DNA of 64,000 nucleotides, taken from Chryseobacterium sp. Leaf404. GTDB taxonomy: Bacteria > Bacteroidota > Bacteroidia > Flavobacteriales > Weeksellaceae. The notes beneath the pieces were generated by a model. It was not told the DNA's origin and made no database searches. It saw nothing but the letters and a program-made list of their open reading frames with translations. Within the stretch, counting starts at the first letter, position 1. Each line of letters opens with the position of its first letter. Below are positions 1-8,626 of the stretch, piece after piece. The stretch is taken from NCBI RefSeq assembly GCF_001424145.1, contig NZ_LMQM01000011.1, positions 1-64,000 of the forward strand, read 5' to 3'. Position numbers and translations under genes: made by a program.

Positions 1-81
1 GATTTTGATTATAATGCTTAAAATTCATAAACAACTGTCTGATTATCAGATATAAATATACGAAATCCTGCAATAATTACC

Positions 82-108
82 AAAAAAACCGCCTCAGTTG
101 TGAGACGG
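82..108 (-). terminator. Terminator of the DUF2723 gene
   Basis: An 8-bp stem (CCGCCTCA with TGAGACGG, one mismatch, GTTG loop) lies 12 bp beyond the stop codon and is followed on the minus strand by a run of seven T. The rest of bases 1-119 shows nothing further. Confidence 0.75.
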
Positions 109-119
109 ATTCTAAAGTA

Positions 120-3100
120 TTACTGAATAGCTTTAATCAACTGATCGTTAATTTGCTGCTCTTTCTGTCTGGCAAAATTAGAATCAATGGGCTCAATCAC
201 ATCCATTAAATAAGAATAATATGAAGTAATTTTCTGAGCATTGTTCTCTATTTCATTCTTCGCCTTATCCTTACCCATAGACTGAGCTTTTTTTACGAAG
301 GCATTGAATTTCTTATCAATTGGCTCCATAGACTTTAGAAGGTAATTGTACGCTTTCTGATTCTGACCTAATTTTTTGTAGGCATCTGTCACCGCCGTTA
401 CCACAAGAGAATATTCAGCAGGTTTTGATCTCATCTGTCTGCCGAGGTTTCTCTGTTCCGAAGCATTCATAGCAAGGTAATAATCATATTCTTCGAAGAT
501 GTCTTTCTTTAAATTTTCAGCTAAATCTAAAGCTTTTTTCTCCTCCCCGACCATAATGTAACCATTCACCATTGAACTTAAAGATCTCGGATCATTGTAT
601 TTAGAGGCAGGAATTTCTCTCGAAGCCAAATCAAGAATTTCCAAAGCTCTTTTCCTGTCACCTTTTAAAGCCAAGGCTGCGGCGGCTCTGCTCGCTGCAC
701 TTCTGTAACCGATGATATTGGAAGTAGCAGTTTCATCAAAATGAACATTCAGGTCTTTAAAATTGCCCCATCTGTAATTTTTTACAATGTTGTAGAGAGA
801 GTTTGCATCTACTCTTCCCATCTCACCATCCTGACCTCTGCGTGTTTTAATAGGAACCAGTCTGTAGCTGAAACCGTCAAACTGCAGATAGTCGTCCAGG
901 AAGAAGATGTTTTCACTTTCGTAAATACCGCCTGTTGAAAAGTTCAGCGTTCTTTTCCAATTAAAATTGGCCAGAATATCAAACATAATCAGATTTCCTT
1001 TGTACAAAGTATTGGCTTTGTAATCTACAGTAATGTGATCAACTACATTGGGTAAATCTGCTGCTGTTACAGTTCCGGATTTTACAGCATTAGCTTTATT
1101 TACAGGAATTACAAATTTGCTTACCGGTAAGAAATTGTATTTTTCATATTTATCTCCACCAAAGATTTCTTTTAAAACTTCATCTTTTTCGGGTGACTGA
1201 ATTTTTATAAATTCTACGGCCTCTTTTACTGTCATTGAATCCTTTTCCAGATATCCCTGAAATGCTTTGAAAACACTGTCACCAGTTCCTTTCTCCTGTA
1301 AATTGGCAAAAACATTTTTCCAGTCGCTGGGTTTCATAATGTAAATCTGATCATTCACTCCGTCACGGTAGTCTTCATGCTTCAGCTGTCCCGGTACAGG
1401 CATTGCGTTGTACGTTCTTCTTTTTACCTGATCAATATTCCAGGGTGTTGAAAGAAGAGTGAAATTCACTACTTTAACATCATCTCTGAATCTTTCTGTT
1501 TCCTGCATCGCCCAAACCGGATATGTATCGTTATCTCCGTAAACAAATAAAATATCGTCCTTAGGCAGAGATTTTAACATGGAATAAGAATAATCGTAAG
1601 CCGTGTAACGACCGCTTCTATCATGAACATTATAGTTCTGAAAGCCCATCATCAAAGGAATTCCCAGTAAAACAACACCAAAACCGATATTGGCTAAATT
1701 AGATTTCACTTTAGACTGAAGGTACCATAAAATTCCTCCAGCTCCAAGACCTATCCAGATTGCAAAAGCGTAGAAGGAGCCTACAGTTGCGTAATCTCTT
1801 TCACGCGGTTCGTAAGGTTTCATCCCTGTGTAGAAAACAATTCCGATACTTGTTAAAATAAATAAAGATAATAAAGCATAGAATCTTCCGAAATCTCTGT
1901 TCAGCTGAAAATAACATCCTAAAACTCCCAACAGCATCGGTAGGAAAAAGAATGCCACCGTACTTTCATTTCTGAATTTTGCAGGCATTGCATCCTGATC
2001 ACCATACAAGGTATTATCGATAAAAGGTATTCCTGAAATCCAGTTCCCGTTTGTATCTTCACCATGTCCTTCAAGGTCATTCTGTCTACCGGCAAAATTC
2101 CAGAAAAGGTATCTTACAAAATAATATCCGTTTTGAAATGTGATAAAATAATGCATATTATCCACAAACGAAGGCCTCTGAACTTTAATTAAATTATAAG
2201 GTCTCACTTTCAGGTAATCTGAAACTGTAATGTCTTTGTTGTCGTATTTTGCTCTCAGCTCATTATAAATTTCCTGAGCTTCTGGACTATCTGCAACGTC
2301 TGGATTATCAAAATTAAATGCAAAATCCGGCGCACCGTACATAGACATATAATTAGACATCACAGCTTTGTCCTCATTAAACATTCTCGGCATAAGGCTT
2401 ACATGATCCTTATTGAAAACGTAATTGAATCTTTCTCCGGTCTTTCTGTACGTACCGGTCTTTTCGTCCTTTTCGTAGATCTCTCCGGTCTTGGTGGTTT
2501 TAAAGCTGTTGTCTTCATTCTTCTCGATACCGTTAGCATCCAGAAATGCAGTGTAGTTCTGACCGTAAATCGTTGGCCAGTCACCATATTGTTCTCTGTT
2601 GTAATAATCCAGCATACCGATAGCAGTATCCGGATCGTTAAGGTTCATCGGCGGGTTTGCATTCGCTCTTACAGGAATTACCATCCAGCATGAAAATCCA
2701 ATCACCATAAATACCGCAGAAAGTGCAATCGTCTGATAAATTTTCTTTTTGGCTCTTCTTGCATACTTAATGATGAAGTAAGAAACCGCAACCATAACCA
2801 GAAATCCTACGATTGTTCCTGAGTGGAAAGGCAATCCCACACCATTCACCATAAAGATTTCAAGCTTCCCAAACATGGTCATGATAAATGGGAAAATAAG
2901 TTTAAAAACTATGATTAAGATCAGCAGCGTAACTCCGTTGGCAACCAGAAAATTCTTCCAGGTAAATTGATAATGTCTCGCATAATACACCAGACACACT
3001 GCAGGAATTGCCAGCATACACATCATGTGAACTCCTACTGAAAGCCCCACGATGAAGAATATTAAAACAATCCAGCGGTCAGAATCTGCGGCAAGATATT

Positions 3101-3608
3101 CGTTTTCCCATTTTGTGATCAGCCACACCAACAGTGCGATAAACATGGAAGCCATAGAATACACCTCACCTTCCACAGCCGAAAACCAGAATGTGTCTGA
3201 AAATGTGAAACACAGAGAACCAATTACACCAGCAAAAAGAATAGCAATCTCCTGATGTTTGTTAATCTCTTCGAATTCTTTATTCAAAAGTCTTCTCACA
3301 AAATGAGTAATTGTCCAGAAAAGAAAGAGAATAGTAAAAGCACTGAAAAGTGCAGACATTCCATTAATCACAATAGAATAATTTTCGCCTTTACCGAAAG
3401 CAAAAATTCCTGCCACAGCACCAACGATTTGAAAAAGTGCGGCACCCGGAGCGTGCGTTACTTCAAGTTTTACGGCAGAGGAAATATACTCTCCACAATC
3501 CCAAAAACTAAAGTTGGGTTCTATAGTTGAGAGATACGTGATAAATGCAATGGCGAATATCACCCATCCGAGAACGGTATTCCATTGCCTGAAAGTCCAG
3601 TTTTTCAT
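120..3608 (-). CDS. DUF2723 family membrane glycosyltransferase (TMEM260-like)
   Basis: This 1162-residue protein has an N-terminal half of many hydrophobic helices and a long soluble C-terminal half. The first extracytoplasmic loop carries FWDCGEY with acidic residues D37 and E40, typical of GT-C enzymes of the DUF2723 family. That family is related to eukaryotic TMEM260, an O-mannosyltransferase, so transfer of a sugar from a lipid-linked donor to exported proteins is a reasonable inference. The segment from about residue 960 is helical and repeat-like (Ala-rich helices, TPR-like) and could bind partners. The family is common and long in Bacteroidota, so the length is normal. It is a single gene with its own terminator. 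Family assignment is firm; substrate and donor are unproven. Confidence 0.85.
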   Translation of the reverse strand: MKNWTFRQWNTVLGWVIFAIAFITYLSTIEPNFSFWDCGEYISSAVKLEVTHAPGAALFQIVGAVAGIFAFGKGENYSIVINGMSALFSAFTILFLFWTITHFVRRLLNKEFEEINKHQEIAILFAGVIGSLCFTFSDTFWFSAVEGEVYSMASMFIALLVWLITKWENEYLAADSDRWIVLIFFIVGLSVGVHMMCMLAIPAVCLVYYARHYQFTWKNFLVANGVTLLILIIVFKLIFPFIMTMFGKLEIFMVNGVGLPFHSGTIVGFLVMVAVSYFIIKYARRAKKKIYQTIALSAVFMVIGFSCWMVIPVRANANPPMNLNDPDTAIGMLDYYNREQYGDWPTIYGQNYTAFLDANGIEKNEDNSFKTTKTGEIYEKDEKTGTYRKTGERFNYVFNKDHVSLMPRMFNEDKAVMSNYMSMYGAPDFAFNFDNPDVADSPEAQEIYNELRAKYDNKDITVSDYLKVRPYNLIKVQRPSFVDNMHYFITFQNGYYFVRYLFWNFAGRQNDLEGHGEDTNGNWISGIPFIDNTLYGDQDAMPAKFRNESTVAFFFLPMLLGVLGCYFQLNRDFGRFYALLSLFILTSIGIVFYTGMKPYEPRERDYATVGSFYAFAIWIGLGAGGILWYLQSKVKSNLANIGFGVVLLGIPLMMGFQNYNVHDRSGRYTAYDYSYSMLKSLPKDDILFVYGDNDTYPVWAMQETERFRDDVKVVNFTLLSTPWNIDQVKRRTYNAMPVPGQLKHEDYRDGVNDQIYIMKPSDWKNVFANLQEKGTGDSVFKAFQGYLEKDSMTVKEAVEFIKIQSPEKDEVLKEIFGGDKYEKYNFLPVSKFVIPVNKANAVKSGTVTAADLPNVVDHITVDYKANTLYKGNLIMFDILANFNWKRTLNFSTGGIYESENIFFLDDYLQFDGFSYRLVPIKTRRGQDGEMGRVDANSLYNIVKNYRWGNFKDLNVHFDETATSNIIGYRSAASRAAAALALKGDRKRALEILDLASREIPASKYNDPRSLSSMVNGYIMVGEEKKALDLAENLKKDIFEEYDYYLAMNASEQRNLGRQMRSKPAEYSLVVTAVTDAYKKLGQNQKAYNYLLKSMEPIDKKFNAFVKKAQSMGKDKAKNEIENNAQKITSYYSYLMDVIEPIDSNFARQKEQQINDQLIKAIQ

Positions 3609-3789
3609 AGTAATAAATCAATCATGCGAAAATAAGATTTTTAGATGATTTTATGCTGTTTTTAACAAAATTTAAAAAAAATGGCGTAAATTTTGGGTGC
3701 GAAATCAGAAAACAGTAAAATCTGCAAAAGAATTTTAACCCTCATTGCTGTAGTTTCAAACAAAAGTTTAGAGATTATTTATTTTTTTG

Positions 3790-3797
3790 TATTTTTG
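3790..3797 (+). promoter_or_regulatory. -7 promoter element of the cysteate-synthase-like gene
   Basis: TATTTTTG matches the Bacteroidota -7 consensus TAnnTTTG and lies 34 bp before the ATG at 3832. The -33 region is only weakly matched. Confidence 0.55.
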
Positions 3798-3831
3798 CGG
3801 TCAGATTTTTTATTGAAAAATTAATAAAATA

Positions 3832-4869
3832 ATGAGTAATGTTTACGATAATATTCTTGGCCTTATAGGAAACACTCCTATGGTGAAGCTTAATAATGTC
3901 ACAAAAGACATCCCAGCAACCGTATATGCCAAGTTAGAATCTTGTAATCCTGGACATTCAACCAAAGATAGAATTGCTCTTCATATTATAGAAAACGCAG
4001 AGAAAAAAGGTTTATTGAACAGTGAATCTGTAGTAGTGGAAACCACTTCCGGAAATACCGGGTTTTCTATTGCTATGGTTTGTATTATTAAAGGATATAA
4101 ATGTATTCTCGCAGTAAGTGATAAAACGAAAGCAGAGAAAATTGCTTACCTGAAATCTTTGGGAGCGCAAGTTTATATATGCCCAGCGAATGTTCCGGCA
4201 AATGACCCGAGATCATACTATGAAGTTGCAAAAAGAATTGCAGCAGAAACACCCAACTCGGTTTACATCAATCAGTATTTCAATGAGCTTAATGTAGATG
4301 CCCATTATCAGACCACCGGTCCTGAAATCTGGGAGCAGACTCAGGGAAAAATTACACACCTTTTTGCCTGCACGGGAACGGGAGGAACTTTATCTGGATC
4401 TGCAAAATTTTTAAAGGAGAAAAATCCAGACATCAAAATTATCGGTGTGGATGCTGACGGTTCTATTTTGAAAAGCTTCCACGAGACTGGTGAAATTCAC
4501 AAAGAAGACGTACATCCTTATCAGATTGAAGGAATGGGAAAAAATTTAATTCCTTCTGCCCTTTTATTCGATAAAATTGACGAGTTTGTAAGGGTAAACG
4601 ACGAAATGTCTGCCTACAGAACCAGAGAAATCGCTTTGAAAGAAGCCATTATGGGAGGATACACTACAGGGGCGGTTACACAAGGACTTATTCAGTATGC
4701 CAACTCTCATCAGTTTGCAGAAAATGACCTTGTTGTCTTAATTTATCCCGACCACGGCTCAAGATACATCACAAAAGTATATAGCGACAAGTGGATGGAA
4801 GAACAGGGATTCATCAACAATTGCTTTCATAATTATGATGAAGTTTTCAAAACAGAAATCATTAAATAA
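3832..4869 (+). CDS. PLP-dependent cysteine/cysteate synthase-like enzyme
   Basis: This is a 345-residue fold-type II PLP enzyme of the cysteine synthase / cystathionine beta-synthase family. The Schiff-base lysine is K45 in NPGHSTKDR, the substrate loop is SGNTG (residues 73-77) and the phosphate cradle is GTGGT (182-186). There is no C-terminal CBS domain. The usual NPGGSVKDR motif is altered to NPGHSTKDR, which suggests a non-standard substrate. The next gene is an alpha-oxoamine synthase, so I infer that this enzyme makes L-cysteate (an activated serine plus sulfite) for sulfonolipid synthesis rather than cysteine. A strong terminator separates the two genes, so they are neighbours but perhaps separate transcripts. 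An ordinary O-acetylserine sulfhydrylase is the alternative. Confidence 0.85.
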   Translation: MSNVYDNILGLIGNTPMVKLNNVTKDIPATVYAKLESCNPGHSTKDRIALHIIENAEKKGLLNSESVVVETTSGNTGFSIAMVCIIKGYKCILAVSDKTKAEKIAYLKSLGAQVYICPANVPANDPRSYYEVAKRIAAETPNSVYINQYFNELNVDAHYQTTGPEIWEQTQGKITHLFACTGTGGTLSGSAKFLKEKNPDIKIIGVDADGSILKSFHETGEIHKEDVHPYQIEGMGKNLIPSALLFDKIDEFVRVNDEMSAYRTREIALKEAIMGGYTTGAVTQGLIQYANSHQFAENDLVVLIYPDHGSRYITKVYSDKWMEEQGFINNCFHNYDEVFKTEIIK

Positions 4870-4880
4870 GAAATAAAATA

Positions 4881-4913
4881 AAAGCCTTTTGAAAAAAAAC
4901 AAAAGGCTTTTTT
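4881..4913 (+). terminator. Terminator after the cysteate-synthase-like gene
   Basis: A perfect 11-bp stem (AAAGCCTTTTG / CAAAAGGCTTT) with an A8 loop is followed by T residues, 11 bp after the stop codon. Confidence 0.8.
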
Positions 4914-4931
4914 CATTCTATATAATTTAAC

Positions 4932-4939
4932 TAAATTTG
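4932..4939 (+). promoter_or_regulatory. -7 promoter element of the oxoamine synthase gene
   Basis: TAAATTTG is a perfect TAnnTTTG match, 36 bp before the ATG at 4976 and just after the upstream terminator. It supports independent transcription of the second sulfonolipid-type gene. Confidence 0.55.
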
Positions 4940-4975
4940 TTCGTTAAAATTTACAATTAAACCCTTTATTTAAAA

Positions 4976-6238
4976 ATGGTAGATATATTTGAAAGAATAA
5001 AACAAAATCCGGGACCACTGGGTCAGTTTGCAGATTACGCAGAAGGATATTTTGTTTTCCCAAAACTGGAAGGACCTATTGGCCCAAGAATGAAATTTCA
5101 GGGAAAAGACGTTATTTTCTGGAGTGCCAACGATTATCTGGGACTGTGTAATCATCCTGAAGTTTTGGAAGCTGATGCAAAAGCAGCGGCAGAATTCGGA
5201 ATGTTTTATCCGATGGGAGCAAGAGCAATGTCAGGTGAAACCCAGCAGCACCAGCAGCTGGAAAAAGAGCTGGCAGAGTTTACACAAAAAGAAGCTGCTT
5301 ATCTTTTGAATTTTGGGTATCAGGGAATGGTTTCTTGTATCGATGCGTTGGTAACGAGACACGACGTCATCGTTTATGACGCAGACTCTCACGCCTGTAT
5401 TGTTGACGGTGTACGTCTTCACATGGGAAAAAGTTTTACTTTTAAACACAATGATATTGAAAGTTTAGAGAAAAACCTTACAAGAGCAACAAAAGTAGCT
5501 GAAGAAAACGGCGGCGGAATTTTAGTAATTACCGAAGGGGTTTTCGGAATGAGAGGAATGCAGGGTAAACTGAAAGAAATCTGTAATTTAAAATCTAAAT
5601 TCAATTTCAGACTTTTGGTGGATGACGCACACGGTTTCGGAACTTTGGGTAAAACCGGAGCTGGAGCTGGTGAGGAACAAGGTTGTCAGGATCAGATTGA
5701 TGTGTACTTCTCTACTTTCGCCAAATCAATGGCTGGTTTCGGAGCATTTTTGTCAGGAGATCAGAAAATTATTCAGTTTTTAAAATACAATCTTCGTTCT
5801 CAGATTTTTGCTAAATCTTTAACAATGCCAATGGTAATCGGAGGTTTGAAGAGACTGGAATTATTAAGAACCCGTCCGGAAATTAAAGACAAGTTATGGG
5901 AAAACGTAACTAAACTTCAGAACGGATTAAAAGAAAGAGGTTTCAACCTTGGAAATACGGATACCTGTGTAACGCCGGTTTTCATTAAAGGAACAACAAT
6001 TGAAGCAACACTTTTAGCAAAAGATTTAAGAGAAAATTACGGGGTATTTACTTCTGTGGTGGTATATCCGGTGATTCCAAAGGGTATGATTTTATTGAGA
6101 TTAATACCTACTGCATCGCATACCGATTCAGAAATCAACGAAACTTTGGCAGCTTTTGAAGGCATCAAAGAAAAACTGGAATCTGGTGTTTACGCAGAAA
6201 TGGAAAAAGAAATGAACATCGAGTACAAGCAAAACTAA
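4976..6238 (+). CDS. Alpha-oxoamine synthase, probable cysteate fatty-acyltransferase
   Basis: This 420-residue fold-type I PLP enzyme belongs to the alpha-oxoamine synthase family (serine palmitoyltransferase, KBL, BioF). It carries DDAHGFG (D216-H219), the stacking-histidine region DSHA (H139) and the PLP lysine K250 in STFAKSMAGFG. Such enzymes condense an amino acid with a fatty acyl thioester and release CO2. Flavobacteria (Flavobacterium johnsoniae, Chryseobacterium gleum) and Alistipes use a member of this family to join cysteate to a fatty acyl group as the first step of capnine/sulfobacin synthesis, and the adjacent cysteate-synthase-like gene fits that pathway. Serine palmitoyltransferase or glycine C-acetyltransferase remain alternatives. 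The start is ATG with a perfect -7 box 36 bp upstream. Confidence 0.85.
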   Translation: MVDIFERIKQNPGPLGQFADYAEGYFVFPKLEGPIGPRMKFQGKDVIFWSANDYLGLCNHPEVLEADAKAAAEFGMFYPMGARAMSGETQQHQQLEKELAEFTQKEAAYLLNFGYQGMVSCIDALVTRHDVIVYDADSHACIVDGVRLHMGKSFTFKHNDIESLEKNLTRATKVAEENGGGILVITEGVFGMRGMQGKLKEICNLKSKFNFRLLVDDAHGFGTLGKTGAGAGEEQGCQDQIDVYFSTFAKSMAGFGAFLSGDQKIIQFLKYNLRSQIFAKSLTMPMVIGGLKRLELLRTRPEIKDKLWENVTKLQNGLKERGFNLGNTDTCVTPVFIKGTTIEATLLAKDLRENYGVFTSVVVYPVIPKGMILLRLIPTASHTDSEINETLAAFEGIKEKLESGVYAEMEKEMNIEYKQN

Positions 6239-6263
6239 ACTTGATTTTTCATCAATATAAATG

Positions 6264-6291
6264 ACCATCGGAGTTTCCGGTGGTTTTTTTT
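6264..6291 (+). terminator. Terminator after the oxoamine synthase gene
   Basis: A 9-bp stem (ACCATCGGA / TCCGGTGGT, one wobble) with a 3-nt loop is followed by seven T. Confidence 0.8.
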
Positions 6292-6652
6292 ATCTGAATG
6301 AAATTTAGGATAACAAAACCTAATTTATTTAATATCAACTGGTTTTACATGATTAATGACAGTAAAATTTGAACAGAATGATTAAAATTCTGACATAGAA
6401 TAAAGAATGAATTTCTAAAATTTTGAAAAAGCTGAAATATCACAAAATCAGTTAAATTCATTACAAAAATTATTTATATAATAATATTCAATTAAAAATA
6501 AAATTATATTCACATAAATTCAATTTTATTAAGTAAAAATTTTAAATATTTAACAAAACCTAATTTTTAACATTTTTTAACTAATAATGTTCACAGGACG
6601 GCGATTGGGCGTTATATTCTGTTAAAAATTAGGCTGTTAGTTGTGGTAGGGG
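6292..6652 (+). other. Non-coding AT-rich gap with direct and inverted repeats
   Basis: No gene is seen. A 16-bp direct repeat TAACAAAACCTAATTT occurs at 6311-6326 and 6551-6566. CCTAATTTTTAAC (6559-6571) is exactly inverted as GTTAAAAATTAGG at 6621-6633, where the -33 region of the next promoter would be. The inverted pair may be an operator or looping site. Confidence 0.5.
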
Positions 6653-6660
6653 TAAATTTG
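6653..6660 (+). promoter_or_regulatory. -7 promoter element of the glucosaminidase gene
   Basis: TAAATTTG lies only 5 nt before an in-frame ATG at 6666 and 26 nt before a second ATG at 6687. Transcription should start near 6665, so the first ATG would be leaderless and the second would have a leader of about 20 nt. Confidence 0.55.
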
Positions 6661-6686
6661 CAACCATGATTTCAAAACATACAATT

Positions 6687-7151
6687 ATGAAACACAGTTT
6701 TACGTACTTAAGAATTGTACTTTTGAGTTTGGTATTCAGCTTTGTATCTTTAACTGCCAACGCACAGACACAGGGTTACATACAAAATAACAAAACTCTC
6801 GCAGAAAAATTATCAACAAAGTACGGCATACCAAGCTCTGTAATACTTGCAATAGCATTCGTAGAAACAGGAGGCGGAACCAGCAGAAATTCCAAAGCAT
6901 TAAATAATCATTTTGGGATTGTAGGCAAAAACAGCATTGGATCCAGATACAAGCAATTTGAATCAAAGGAAGAAAGTTACGAAGCATTTTGCAAACTGAT
7001 CGTAAAAAAGAAATACTACACCGCCCTGAAAGGTACCGAGGATTTTGGAAAATGGGTAAAAGCAATTGCTAATGCAGGATACTCTACACAGCCCGGAGAA
7101 TGGATGAGAAGAATTAATTCTATCATTCACAAATACAAACTCAAGGACTAA
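6687..7151 (+). CDS. Secreted glucosaminidase-domain peptidoglycan hydrolase
   Basis: The product of about 154 residues begins with a clear signal peptide (MKHSFTYLRIVLLS..., cleavage after ANA) followed by one glucosaminidase domain of the FlgJ/LytG type. The likely catalytic glutamate is E60 in AIAFVETGGG, and the family motif NNHFGI follows. It should cleave the glycan strands of peptidoglycan in the periplasm. I prefer the ATG at 6687: it starts a tidy signal peptide, and the in-frame ATG at 6666 lies almost on the expected transcription start. There is no LysM or SH3 wall-binding domain, so it is a minimal form. It has its own promoter and terminator. Confidence 0.85.
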   Translation: MKHSFTYLRIVLLSLVFSFVSLTANAQTQGYIQNNKTLAEKLSTKYGIPSSVILAIAFVETGGGTSRNSKALNNHFGIVGKNSIGSRYKQFESKEESYEAFCKLIVKKKYYTALKGTEDFGKWVKAIANAGYSTQPGEWMRRINSIIHKYKLKD

Positions 7152-7184
7152 ATTCTCAAAATCTGAGATTGAAAAAGAAAAACT

Positions 7185-7215
7185 AAAGCTTCAAAAATAT
7201 TTGAAGCTTTTTTTT
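7185..7215 (+). terminator. Terminator after the glucosaminidase gene
   Basis: A perfect 11-bp stem (AAAGCTTCAAA / TTTGAAGCTTT) is followed by a T run. Confidence 0.8.
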
Positions 7216-7279
7216 ATTTCATCTTGTAAGGAATACGGAATCTGATTAAATTAGCATCCTCAATTTCCCCTAAAATTTT

Positions 7280-8626
7280 ATGTTTGAAAATAAAAATTGG
7301 CGGGTGGTATCTTTGATTACCATTTGCTTTGCTGTATACTTTGCCGTCTCGGTTATCTGCCTTGCCTTTGGGTGGAAATGGGAACCTTTAGACAAAGTAA
7401 ATTTAATCACCGATGTATTTAAAATTGATGAAAATACAGAAAAAACTGCCCAAAAATCTACAGTAAAAAATTCCGGTAATCAAAACTTACCAACTGATTT
7501 TGAGCTTTATAAGAAGCCGGATCTGATTACCCGGTTTTATAAAGACCAGAACGTCACTGCCCTCGCCCACCTTGCTGAAAAACTGCATCAGCTGAAAGCA
7601 ACCGGAAAGGGAAAAATACGTATCGCTTATTTCGGCGACAGCATGATTGAAGGTGATATGCTTACCCAAACTTTGCGCAGGCTGATGCAGAAAGAGTTTG
7701 GAGGTTATGGTGTGGGATTTCTTCCTATTCACACCAATGTGGGAAATTTCAGACAGACTGCATCCGTTACGGGCAATGGCTGGAACACTGTTAATTTTAT
7801 GGATAAAAGTGTCAAAAATATGTACATTTCCGGGTTTGCCTTCAGCGGAACCGGAAATTCAAAATTTGTTGATAAATCTGTGAACGCAGGTTCTTCCCTT
7901 CAAAAATTCCTGCTGTATGGAAATTCAAACGGAGCAAGTGTTAACTTCAATGGATCTAATATTTCACTTAAAGGAAATTTTGCGGTCAATTCTCAGATGC
8001 TTTCTTCAGATACTTTGGCGACCGTTAATTTTAAAAGCAATTCTGCAAATCTCCCTTTGTACGGGATGAGTTTTGAATCTGAAAACGGAATTATTCTCGA
8101 CAACTTTTCTTTCCGGGGAATTACGGGAATTGAATTTAAAAAAATTAATGAAGACTTTTTAAAAGCTGTTCAGAATGCCAATCATTACGATCTCGTTGTG
8201 ATGCAATATGGCGTAAACCTTCTCTGGAAGCCTGATACAAAAGATTTCTCTTTCTATACCAAAAATATGAATCCTGTTCTGGAAAAATTCAACAGAGCTT
8301 TCCCCAATACCGATATTTTGATGGTAAGCAGCGCAGACAGAGCGTTTATGTACAACGGCAGCTGGCAAACTGCAACCGGACTGCCAAATGTTCTTGAAAC
8401 TCAGGCAAAACTTGCATTTGATAATCATCTGGCGTTTTTTAATCTATTTGAAACAATGGGTGGTGAAAATTCAATCGTAGACTGGGCCAATCAAAATCCA
8501 CCATTGGCCAATAAAGATTACATCCATCCCAATGCCCGCGGAACCGATATTTTAGCAGATAAAATTTTTAAAGCATTAATGAAAGACTATAAAAAATACA
8601 AACCAAAAACACAGACTGAGAAATGA
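7280..8626 (+). CDS. Membrane-anchored SGNH/GDSL hydrolase of an O-acylation cassette
   Basis: This 448-residue protein has one N-terminal membrane helix (about residues 9-31), a linker of roughly 60 residues and a large extracytoplasmic SGNH domain. Block I is AYFGDSMIEGD (S121) and the C-terminal catalytic pair is D413 and H416 in DYIHPN. Its stop overlaps the start of the MBOAT gene by 4 bp (ATGA), so translation is coupled. MBOAT plus SGNH partners (AlgI/AlgJ-AlgX, PatA/PatB, DltB/DltD type) move acyl groups across the membrane and put them on polymers outside. This protein is therefore probably the periplasmic acyltransferase or esterase arm. The glycan acted on is unknown. Confidence 0.8.
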   Translation: MFENKNWRVVSLITICFAVYFAVSVICLAFGWKWEPLDKVNLITDVFKIDENTEKTAQKSTVKNSGNQNLPTDFELYKKPDLITRFYKDQNVTALAHLAEKLHQLKATGKGKIRIAYFGDSMIEGDMLTQTLRRLMQKEFGGYGVGFLPIHTNVGNFRQTASVTGNGWNTVNFMDKSVKNMYISGFAFSGTGNSKFVDKSVNAGSSLQKFLLYGNSNGASVNFNGSNISLKGNFAVNSQMLSSDTLATVNFKSNSANLPLYGMSFESENGIILDNFSFRGITGIEFKKINEDFLKAVQNANHYDLVVMQYGVNLLWKPDTKDFSFYTKNMNPVLEKFNRAFPNTDILMVSSADRAFMYNGSWQTATGLPNVLETQAKLAFDNHLAFFNLFETMGGENSIVDWANQNPPLANKDYIHPNARGTDILADKIFKALMKDYKKYKPKTQTEK

